Assembly (NCBI GenBank): GCA_002401545.1
Contig: NVTJ01000013.1
Coordinates: forward strand, 17,481-34,262
DNA length: 16,782 bases
Direction of reading: 5' to 3'
From: Alphaproteobacteria bacterium
GTDB lineage: Bacteria; Pseudomonadota; Alphaproteobacteria; Sphingomonadales; Emcibacteraceae
Made by a program: the position numbers and the translations under genes. The first letter of the stretch is position 1. Each line of letters starts with the position of its first letter. The notes under the pieces were generated by a model. That model had not been told where the DNA came from, did no database searches, and worked only from the letters and a program-made list of their open reading frames with translations. Positions 7,226 to 13,984 of the stretch are shown here, piece after piece.

Positions 7226-8455
7226 TTATTTTAAGTATGAAGCTATTTTATGCCATAAAGTTACTTTTGCTTTTTCCCCGGCGATCATGGTGACATGGCC
7301 GCCACGGGCTTTGGTATAGGTGAAACGGGATAATTTCTTTTGTAACGCCTTCGCCGATGCGGCAGGAACGATGCGGTCCGCAGTCGGGGTGATGATATGG
7401 CCGGGCAGGGTGAGCCGGCCGGGATCAATGGATTGTCCTGCGATGTTCCAGCAGTTTTTTTGTGTCTGGTTATGCTGATACCAGTTGATCAGGCAGTCTC
7501 TTGCGACCTTTGGCGACAGAGGCGCGCCATCATTTGCCCAATCCTCCAGGGCGACAAAGTTACGGGCTTTGGCGCTTTTTGGATCAAGATATGAAAATTT
7601 GCGGAATTTGCGGTCGGACAGGGTCGGGTCCAGGCCGAAAAAGAAAAGCTGCAGGATATTTGTGGGTACTTGGGGACTGTTCTGGCTTAGCGGGTCCATT
7701 TTGAGAAAGCTGTCCGTAAGGCTGGACAGATGTGGGGGCTGACCGGCGTGAAAATCCCACGGCGTTGCCATCAGAGTCAGGCTGGCAAGGATATCCTCCT
7801 TTTGCAGAATCTGCGCCGCAGCGAGGGATAAATTTCCCCCCATGCAATAGCCCAGCAGGTGAATTTTTTTATTGTGGTGACGGTGAACGGCGCGAATCAG
7901 GGGGATCAGCCGTTGCAGAATATAATCTTCCAGACCAAAGTCCAGTTCCTCATCCCCGGGCGTGGTCCAGTCCAGCAGCAGGGGGCGAATATTCTGTTTC
8001 GCCAGAAAACGCATAAAGCTGTGGTCTGTTTTCAGGTCAAGGATATAGGCCGGATTGACCAGCGACGGCACGACAATGACCACCGGGGCATCAGGGGTAA
8101 GCCCTGTGCCGTAATCCCGGATTTCCGTACTGCCGATTTGCCTGAACAGCGGGACAGTTGGCACTTGCCTTTGATAAGGGTGATGTTGATAAGCCCCGAT
8201 GCCCGCCAATGTGTCGGACAGGCGCGTCTGTGCCTTTTGCATGATCAGGATCAGCAGTTTTTCAAGGTCATGTCCTGTCAGGTCTTTTCGCAGCTCGTTG
8301 GCCCGTTGTTTCAGGTAGGGGTGTATCTGCATTCCGCCAAGATGAAACAGGGGGAAAGCCGCCGCCGCGCCTGTCCAGCTTTGTGTACTGTTTGCCACAT
8401 GCAGGGCCAGCGGATGGGGGCCTGTCCTGATTTTCTCTATGTTACCGCTTGACAT
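7226..8455 (-). CDS. PHA synthase-like alpha/beta hydrolase (COG3243/PhaC family, short form)
   Basis: Probable polymerase joining (R)-3-hydroxyacyl-CoA into PHA, or a close relative. The nucleophile box is LGYCMGG with C204, where lipases have Ser; PHA synthases use Cys. D360 in TPTADRIVP and H387 in GGHVTMIAG complete the triad. The Cys-Asp and Asp-His spacings (156 and 27) match known synthases. LLLDWTTPGDEE (159-170) and ATPWDFHAG are also family motifs. At 409 aa it is far shorter than class I enzymes (about 590) but has a longer N-terminus than class III/IV enzymes (about 360). The early segment GPHPLALHVANS fits a known alphaproteobacterial subfamily, which supports the ATG at 8455. 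That start lies inside the last codons of a 55-codon ORF (14-nt overlap). Polymerising activity is not proven by sequence. Confidence 0.8.
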   Translation of the reverse strand: MSSGNIEKIRTGPHPLALHVANSTQSWTGAAAAFPLFHLGGMQIHPYLKQRANELRKDLTGHDLEKLLILIMQKAQTRLSDTLAGIGAYQHHPYQRQVPTVPLFRQIGSTEIRDYGTGLTPDAPVVIVVPSLVNPAYILDLKTDHSFMRFLAKQNIRPLLLDWTTPGDEELDFGLEDYILQRLIPLIRAVHRHHNKKIHLLGYCMGGNLSLAAAQILQKEDILASLTLMATPWDFHAGQPPHLSSLTDSFLKMDPLSQNSPQVPTNILQLFFFGLDPTLSDRKFRKFSYLDPKSAKARNFVALEDWANDGAPLSPKVARDCLINWYQHNQTQKNCWNIAGQSIDPGRLTLPGHIITPTADRIVPAASAKALQKKLSRFTYTKARGGHVTMIAGEKAKVTLWHKIASYLK

Positions 8456-8609
8456 TATTTATATCCGCCAGCCATTTCTCCAGAGCGTCCGGGTCGGTGG
8501 CCCAGCATCTGATATTATCCTGCCATAAATTCAGGTAACGCTCTGCGACGGATTCTATATCGGAAGAGGGGTCAGTGGGTTCGTTGGCGGCATTTTTTTG
8601 GCTTGGCAT
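8442..8609 (-). CDS. Small conserved-looking protein (55 aa) overlapping the PhaC-like gene
   Basis: An ATG at 8609 opens a 55-codon frame ending in TAA at 8442, overlapping the start of the PhaC-like gene by 14 nt in another frame. Residues 1-17 are polar (Asn, Pro, Ser, Asp). Residues 18-51 look like an amphipathic helical stretch with YLNLWQDNIRCWATDP (25-40) and EKWLADI (44-50), tryptophans at 29, 36 and 46. This resembles segments of the N-terminal region of class I PHA synthases or of PhaE-type partners, but the match is by eye. There is no Shine-Dalgarno, yet a TATATT box ends 6 nt before the ATG, which would fit a leaderless transcript. The overlap implies coupled translation with PhaC. 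It could be a synthase partner or a detached N-terminal module. Confidence 0.6.
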   Translation of the reverse strand: MPSQKNAANEPTDPSSDIESVAERYLNLWQDNIRCWATDPDALEKWLADINNVKR

Positions 8610-8676
8610 GGTAAAAATATACCCGGTCTGAGCATTATTAGAAGCAAAAAATCACTTTAATAGCCGTTTTTTATTG

Positions 8677-8713
8677 TTGCGCAGCATTTTCTCTTGCGCT
8701 CTGCAGCATTTTC
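8677..8713. repeat. Direct repeat in the phaC/phaR divergent region (candidate PhaR autoregulatory operator)
   Basis: The 155-nt divergent gap holds two perfect copies of GCAGCATTTTC at 8681-8691 and 8703-8713, 22 bp apart, about two helical turns. Each copy is preceded by TTGCGC or an overlapping TTGC (8677-8682 and 8694-8699), and the second copy includes the palindrome CTGCAG (8701-8706). The element lies about 50-90 nt upstream of phaR and about 70-105 nt upstream of the 55-codon ORF, so one bound protein could affect both directions. The TGC-rich content agrees with known PhaR targets. Direct proof is lacking. Confidence 0.5.
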
Positions 8714-8764
8714 GCGTGATAGTGCAAACGTCAAACGGATAAAATTAGTGGAAGGTAAAGTGAT

Positions 8765-9409
8765 ATGGCAAAAAAAACCCGACAGGAAGGTGAGCCGATC
8801 ATCATCAAGAAATATGCCAACCGGCGGTTATATAATACTGACAGCAGTTGCTATGTGACCCTGGAAGATCTGGCACAGATGGTTAAAGATAATGATGACT
8901 TTGTGGTCAGGGACGCCAAAAGCGGTGAAGATATTACCCATACTGTCCTGACCCAGATTATTTTTGAGGAAGAAAGCAAGGAAGAAACACTTCTGCCAAT
9001 AAATTTTTTGCGCCAGTTGATTTCCTTTTATGGTGATGGCCTGCAAAAGATTGTGCCGGATTATCTGGAAAGCAGTATGGCTGCCTTCAGCCAGAATCAG
9101 GAAAAATTCAGGGGCTTTCTTGGTAATAGTATGGCAGATTCTTCGGCTGGTGCTGCACCCCTGAAGCCGTTTGAGGAAATGGCCAGACAGAATATGGTTA
9201 TTTTTGAAAAAACAATGTCAATGTTTTCACCATTCGGGGCCGCCAAGGGGGCTGCACAGGGTGATCATACCGCAGCGAATAAGGCCGCAGTTGAAACTGA
9301 ACCTGCAGAAAAGGGTTCTGATACCGGGGTAGATAATGACCAGTTGTCCGACCTGAAGACACAGCTGGCCGCGATGCAGGCCCAGATTAACAGTCTGCAG
9401 AAAAAATAA
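8765..9409 (+). CDS. phaR: Polyhydroxyalkanoate synthesis repressor PhaR
   Basis: DNA-binding repressor that also binds PHA granules and is released from DNA when polymer is present; it controls phasin and its own gene in relatives. The 214-aa protein begins with the signature IIIKKYANRRLYNT (residues 12-25) and SCYVTLEDLAQMV, the PHB_acc_N DNA-binding domain (about 11-70). FLRQLISFYGDGLQKIVPDYLE (81-102) and the following aromatic/methionine-rich segment correspond to PHB_acc repeats, the presumed polymer-contact region. A Gly/Ala/Thr linker leads to a C-terminal helix, LSDLKTQLAAMQAQINSLQ (194-212), likely a short coiled coil for oligomerisation. GGAAGG lies 9 nt before the ATG. It is divergent from the PhaC-like gene. 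It should not be confused with the unrelated class IV synthase subunit of the same name. Confidence 0.95.
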   Translation: MAKKTRQEGEPIIIKKYANRRLYNTDSSCYVTLEDLAQMVKDNDDFVVRDAKSGEDITHTVLTQIIFEEESKEETLLPINFLRQLISFYGDGLQKIVPDYLESSMAAFSQNQEKFRGFLGNSMADSSAGAAPLKPFEEMARQNMVIFEKTMSMFSPFGAAKGAAQGDHTAANKAAVETEPAEKGSDTGVDNDQLSDLKTQLAAMQAQINSLQKK

Positions 9410-9435
9410 TATTTACTATTTCAGGAGATATAAAA

Positions 9436-11478
9436 GTGAGACTATATACGGGGATTAAATTTGTTGGCATGGCGGCGGCTGTGGTTTTGCTCAGTGCCTG
9501 TTCTGCGGAAGAAGAGACAGTACAGAAGTTGAACTCGGGCGTGTTGACGGAAAATATGGACAGGGCGATAAAGCCGGGCGATGACTTTTTTGCCTATGTC
9601 AACGGGGCATGGCTGGACAGCTATGTCATTGCCGATGACAAGGCCAGCTTCGGCAATTTTTATATGTTATTTGAAAAATCCCAGGCGGCAGTGAAAACCA
9701 TCATTGAGCAATCAGCGCAGAGGGAGAATGTCGAGGGCTCCAATGAGCAGAAGGTCGGGGACCTGTATAATTCCTATCTGGATATGGACAAGCGGAATGA
9801 GGTTGGCACGGCACCGCTCACAGCTATTTTTGCCGAGGTGGATGCGCTGGCGGATCACAAGGCGCTGGGGGCATATTTTGCCAGATCAATCCGGTCCGGC
9901 TTCGGGGCGCCGTTTGATTTTTACATTGACGGGGATGCCACGGATCCCACCAGATATGCGGTCTATAATTCCCAATCGGGCCTGGGGTTGCCAGACCGGG
10001 AATATTACCTGAAAGAGGATGAGAAATCTGTCGACATCAGGGTTAAATATCTTGCCCATGTGGAAAAGATGCTCACCCTGGCGGGCCTGGAAAATGCTGC
10101 GCAGCAAGCCGCAGCAATTATGGCGCTGGAAACCAGCCTGGCCACGGTTCACTGGAAGAAGGAAGATAACCGTGATGCGGTGAAAACCTATAATGTGCGT
10201 GACCGGGTCGCTCTTGCCAAAATGATGCCGGATTTTGACTGGGAGGGTTATTTTGCGGTTTTTGGCACGCCTGAAATCGCGGATATGGTGATTGCGCAGC
10301 CCAGCTATTTTGAAGCCTTGAACGGTATTATTACGGGCACGGACATGGCCGTCTGGAAAATCTATTTCAAATGGATGGCCCTGAACCGCATGGATAGCTT
10401 TATGAATGCGGAGCTGGATCAGCAGAATTTTGAGTTTTATTCAAAAACCCTGCGCGGGATTCTGAAACAACGGCCCCTGTGGAAGCGTGCGGTCAGTACG
10501 GTGAACAGCAATCTGGGTGAGGTTATCGGTAAGGTTTATGTTGCGCAGCATTTTCAGCCCGAAGCCAAGGTACGGATGCTGGAACTGGTGGCAAATTTGT
10601 CGAAGGCCTATGAAAACAGCATCAGGAAACTGGACTGGATGGGAGAAGATACCAAGGTTAAAGCACTTGAAAAATTGGGCAAATTTACCCCCAAGGTAGG
10701 CTATCCCGACATCTGGAAAGATTATTCCGCGCTGGTCATCAAGGGCGATGACCTGTTCGGCAATATTGTTCGTTCCAATCAGGTTGTCCATGACCGGGAG
10801 GTGGCAAAGCTTGGTGGGCCGATCCAGCGCTATGAATGGCACATGAACCCACAGACCGTCAATGCCTATTATAATCCGTCCATGAATGAGATCGTTTTTC
10901 CCGCTGCCATTCTTCAGCCGCCTTTTTTTGGTATGTCAACGGATGATGCGGTTAATTATGGTGCCATTGGTGGCGTGATCGGTCATGAAATCGGTCATGG
11001 TTTTGATGATCAGGGCAGCGCCTATGACGGGGACGGGGCGCTTAAGGACTGGTGGACCGAGCAGGACAAGGCGGAGTTCAAAAAACGCACTGGCTCTCTT
11101 GTGGCACAATATAACGGTTTTAAGGTATTTGATGATCTTAATGTTAATGGTGAATATACCCTCGGTGAGAATATCGGTGATCTGGGGGGCTTAAGCATTG
11201 CTATCAAGGCTTACCGACTGTCTCTGGGCGGCAAACCGGGACCGGTGATTGACGGCCTGACAGCGGATCAGCGTATCTTCATCGGCTGGGCGCAGGCCTT
11301 CATGGGCAAAAGACGTGAAGAGGCCGCCCGTCAGCAAATTGCCACCGACCCTCATTCCCCAGCCCGTTTCCGGGTCAATGGTGTGGTGCGTAATATCCCT
11401 GAATTCTATCAGGCTTTCGATGTGAAACCGGGCGACAAACTCTATCTCGCCCCGGAGAAGCGGGTGAAAATCTGGTAA
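9436..11478 (+). CDS. M13-family zinc metallopeptidase, lipoprotein (neprilysin/PepO-like)
   Basis: Envelope endopeptidase cleaving peptides at hydrophobic sites. At 680 aa it has the full family length. A lipoprotein signal ends in LLSAC with C22 as the lipidated residue, so it probably sits in the outer or inner membrane facing the periplasm. The N-terminal M13 domain starts at MDRAIKPGDDFFAYVNGAW (41-59). Substrate motif NAYYN is at 476-480. Zinc ligands H517 and H521 lie in HEIGH, with catalytic E518, and the third ligand E578 lies in GENIGDLGG. H640 and R646 in PHSPARFR stabilise the transition state in relatives. The C-terminus ends RVKIW, lacking the CxxW cysteine of animal homologues. 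GTG at 9436 is the start, with AGGAG 8 nt upstream. It follows phaR by 26 nt and may be read through from it. Confidence 0.95.
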   Translation: MRLYTGIKFVGMAAAVVLLSACSAEEETVQKLNSGVLTENMDRAIKPGDDFFAYVNGAWLDSYVIADDKASFGNFYMLFEKSQAAVKTIIEQSAQRENVEGSNEQKVGDLYNSYLDMDKRNEVGTAPLTAIFAEVDALADHKALGAYFARSIRSGFGAPFDFYIDGDATDPTRYAVYNSQSGLGLPDREYYLKEDEKSVDIRVKYLAHVEKMLTLAGLENAAQQAAAIMALETSLATVHWKKEDNRDAVKTYNVRDRVALAKMMPDFDWEGYFAVFGTPEIADMVIAQPSYFEALNGIITGTDMAVWKIYFKWMALNRMDSFMNAELDQQNFEFYSKTLRGILKQRPLWKRAVSTVNSNLGEVIGKVYVAQHFQPEAKVRMLELVANLSKAYENSIRKLDWMGEDTKVKALEKLGKFTPKVGYPDIWKDYSALVIKGDDLFGNIVRSNQVVHDREVAKLGGPIQRYEWHMNPQTVNAYYNPSMNEIVFPAAILQPPFFGMSTDDAVNYGAIGGVIGHEIGHGFDDQGSAYDGDGALKDWWTEQDKAEFKKRTGSLVAQYNGFKVFDDLNVNGEYTLGENIGDLGGLSIAIKAYRLSLGGKPGPVIDGLTADQRIFIGWAQAFMGKRREEAARQQIATDPHSPARFRVNGVVRNIPEFYQAFDVKPGDKLYLAPEKRVKIW

Positions 11479-11480
11479 TA

Positions 11481-13250
11481 TTATCCTTTGACAAGCTTTC
11501 TGATCAGGAACCTTGCGGGATGAAGGCTTTCATAGACAGCTTTGGCAACGGGAAGCGGTTCGCCGCAGATCAGGGCTGACATTATATCGCCGAGCAGGGG
11601 CGCGGACATGAATCCCCGTGCCCCAAGCCCGGATATAATGTGAAGATTTTTTTGATAGGGGGCTGATACAAAATCCTGATGCTTTGGTCCGTGTTTTAAC
11701 ATTTCGTAGGCCGCCTGATATTTTACAAAATCAGGCACCGGGCCGCACAGGGGCAAATGATCCGGGCTATAGGCGCGGATGGCACAACGGCCCCCGGTTA
11801 CGGTCCTGTCGGCGATTCCCGGCCATAATATTTTGGCATTTTCCAGATTTTCCCGATGATCTTCCGCCCGGATATCCGTATTCTGATCGCCCTGCCCAAA
11901 GCTCGCGCCCGCGATCATGATTGTCCTGCCGTTCAGGTCAAGGGGCGGGATAAGATAACCCTTGCCACAGAGAACCCGGGTCGGTGGATCATCATATTTG
12001 TCCGCATCAAGAAATGTGATCTGCCCCCTGACCGGATCAAGGGGCAGTTGATTTGTTTCCGGGAAATGATGGCTTGCCGGACCACCGCAAAGGATGACCG
12101 CATCGGCATTGTCACAGGCCATTATATTGGCGATATTAGCGCCGCATATGATATGGAGTCTGGCCCTGAGTATGTCCCTTATTCTTGGTGGCGATATGGC
12201 GCCGCAGTCGGGGAAGTGGACCTGATCTTTACCGTTGAATTTTGTCAGCCCCTGTGTCAGGAAAATGTCAGGATCAAGGGTGCGGAAATAATTGACGGCA
12301 TGAAGCAGCGCCGCCCGGTAAAAAACCGCCTCTGCCCCCTGTCCATTGTTGATGACAGGGTCAATAATTCCGGCGGGATTGCCCGATGCCTGATTCATCG
12401 GCTGTCCGGCCCGCTCATATATGGTCACCCGGTAGCCATTATTCTGTAATGCCAGTCCCGCAGTTAATCCGGCAATACCACCACCGATAATGGCGATGCG
12501 GCTGCCCTTGGCCAGAGGGGCTGGGCGCTGGTACCACGGCTTTGATGTGGATGAGGCGGGGCCAGCGTATTCACCCCGCAGATTTTCCCGCTTCCTGCCA
12601 AAGCCGGGCACTTTCTGTATTTGAAAGCCGACCGCCGCCAGCCCGCGCTGGACACCTCCGGCCACAGAAAAGGTGGCAAGCCGGGCTTGGGGCGCGGCCA
12701 GTCGGGCAATTTCCAAAAAGATTTTTTCTGACCACATATCCGGGTTGCGGTCTGGGGCAAAGCCGTCCAGATAGAAGGCGTCGACCTTTGCTTCAAGCTG
12801 TGGCAGCATGGCCGCACTGTCGCCGCATAAAAGCAGCAGTTTGATACGGCCTTCAAATAATTCCCGTTTGTGAAACCCTTCCGTGGCGGGCGGGTATTTT
12901 GCCAGCAGATTCTGTTTTTCTTTGAATAATTCCGGCCAGAAGGACAGGGTGCGGTCCATATCCTTTTTCGTCAGGGGATGTTTTTCGGTGGCAATATAGG
13001 TCAGGCGGGCACCCGGCGGCGCGGTCTTTAACCATTCATGGCAGGTCATGGCAAAATTCAACCCGGTGCCAAAACCATTTTCCAGCAGGGTGAAATGGTC
13101 CTTGTCCTGCCATATTTCAGGCGCATTAATACCGCCAAGGAAAACGTGGCGGCTTTCCAGAAGTCCATCGATCGTCGAGAAATAAATATCGCCGTAACGT
13201 CTGGAGGCCGGTATCCGGTCATTTTGCCAATGGAGGTCTTTGTCTGTCAT
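11481..13250 (-). CDS. mnmC: Bifunctional tRNA (mnm5s2U34) biosynthesis protein MnmC
   Basis: Performs the last two steps of 5-methylaminomethyl-2-thiouridine synthesis at the wobble position of tRNAs: FAD-dependent removal of carboxymethyl, then SAM-dependent methylation. At 589 aa both modules are present. The N-terminal methyltransferase (about 1-235) shows LLENGFGTGLNFA (55-67, SAM site) and YLDGFAPDRNPDMW (160-173). The C-terminal oxidase (about 250-589) has IAIIGGGIAGLTAGLAL (252-268, FAD-binding), QASGNPAGIIDP (287-298) and SGLGARGF near 540-547. The ATG at 13250 has only a weak AAGA-type ribosome site. It is convergent with the M13 peptidase gene (2-nt gap) and divergent from the small secreted protein (63-nt gap). 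Confidence 0.95.
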   Translation of the reverse strand: MTDKDLHWQNDRIPASRRYGDIYFSTIDGLLESRHVFLGGINAPEIWQDKDHFTLLENGFGTGLNFAMTCHEWLKTAPPGARLTYIATEKHPLTKKDMDRTLSFWPELFKEKQNLLAKYPPATEGFHKRELFEGRIKLLLLCGDSAAMLPQLEAKVDAFYLDGFAPDRNPDMWSEKIFLEIARLAAPQARLATFSVAGGVQRGLAAVGFQIQKVPGFGRKRENLRGEYAGPASSTSKPWYQRPAPLAKGSRIAIIGGGIAGLTAGLALQNNGYRVTIYERAGQPMNQASGNPAGIIDPVINNGQGAEAVFYRAALLHAVNYFRTLDPDIFLTQGLTKFNGKDQVHFPDCGAISPPRIRDILRARLHIICGANIANIMACDNADAVILCGGPASHHFPETNQLPLDPVRGQITFLDADKYDDPPTRVLCGKGYLIPPLDLNGRTIMIAGASFGQGDQNTDIRAEDHRENLENAKILWPGIADRTVTGGRCAIRAYSPDHLPLCGPVPDFVKYQAAYEMLKHGPKHQDFVSAPYQKNLHIISGLGARGFMSAPLLGDIMSALICGEPLPVAKAVYESLHPARFLIRKLVKG

Positions 13251-13300
13251 TTTTCTTATGTTGAGTTAAATTTGTTCCGGCTTTAAACTGAACCTGATCT

Positions 13301-13305
13301 GGAGG
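13301..13305 (+). promoter_or_regulatory. Strong ribosome binding site that sets a TTG start
   Basis: GGAGG stands 8 nt upstream of TTG at 13314. No ATG or GTG is spaced correctly from it, and the TTG gives a clean signal peptide, so this site decides the start of the following gene. Confidence 0.8.
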
Positions 13306-13313
13306 AAAAACAA

Positions 13314-13874
13314 TTGAAAAATATTTTACTGTTCATATGTATCATGGCGGGGTTGACAGTGGCAACTCATGCCCGGGAAAAACAAAAGGTCGTTGTCCCC
13401 TGTGCCCACCCCATGTTCAGGACGCTGGATTTCTGGGTTGGCGACTGGATGGTATATCACCGGCAAAGCGGTGAACTTGCCGGCTATGACCGGGTGGGGC
13501 GTATTCTCAAGGGATGCGCCATACAGCAAAGCTGGGTATCACTTGATGATCATTTTTCTTCGCCTATGGTGCCGTTTCGGATGAATGGCAAAAGCCTGAC
13601 CAGCTTTAACGGCGAGCAGTGGGTTCAGTTCTGGGTGGATAATCAGGCAGGTTCCCAGATTATCAAGGGCGGATTTCAGGAGGACAAGCTTGTCCTGACA
13701 TCGGAAACGCCGATTATGGGACATATTTATGAGCTGTCCTGGCAAAAGCAGAAGGACGGTACGGTGCAGCATATTGCCCGGCGGCGAAAGGTTGAGTCGG
13801 ATAGCTGGAAAATTCTGTTTGATTTTATTTATCGGCGAAATGTCAATAATATGACGCCCGTTGAAGGTGAATGA
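13314..13874 (+). CDS. Secreted protein of unknown function, DUF1579-like
   Basis: 186-aa exported protein translated from a TTG. Residues 1-20 form a Sec signal peptide (two positive/polar residues, a hydrophobic core, then ATHA before the likely cleavage at 20/21). The mature protein has two cysteines (C30, C68). The motif FRTLDFWVGDWMVY (35-48) is the characteristic opening of DUF1579-like proteins, small lipocalin-like beta barrels of unknown role. Regularly spaced aromatic strands follow (WVQFWVDNQ, YELSWQKQ, WKILFDFIYRR). It is divergent from mnmC and in the same direction as the subtilisin gene after 110 nt, so a shared transcript is possible. Function is not known. Confidence 0.85.
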   Translation: MKNILLFICIMAGLTVATHAREKQKVVVPCAHPMFRTLDFWVGDWMVYHRQSGELAGYDRVGRILKGCAIQQSWVSLDDHFSSPMVPFRMNGKSLTSFNGEQWVQFWVDNQAGSQIIKGGFQEDKLVLTSETPIMGHIYELSWQKQKDGTVQHIARRRKVESDSWKILFDFIYRRNVNNMTPVEGE

Positions 13875-13984
13875 TTGCCCACAGATCCTTGTATATTTTA
13901 GCTAATCTTTACGCTTTAATAAGGAAGTGACATGTAAAATACAACCGTGGCAGGAATGGCAATAGGACAGGCACAGGATCGGGA
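13875..13984 (+). other. Leader region of the subtilisin gene with a start-stop element and a GGN-rich tract
   Basis: AAGGAAG at 13921-13927 is followed by ATG TAA (13932-13937), a minimal start-stop pair; an overlapping GTG at 13927 opens a 12-codon ORF ending at 13963. From 13949 the sequence is purine-rich with GGN codons alternating in the frame of the downstream protein, running through the chosen ATG. There is no start codon in that upstream frame after the TGA at 13928. No clear promoter or terminator hairpin was found. Confidence 0.3.

Noticed and set aside
7859..8452. 197-codon plus-strand open frame antisense to the PhaC-like gene
   Set aside because: No ribosome site or domain; the opposite strand encodes an intact catalytic triad.
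11856..12449. 197-codon plus-strand open frame antisense to mnmC
   Set aside because: Mirror frame of the FAD oxidase domain with no recognisable protein features.
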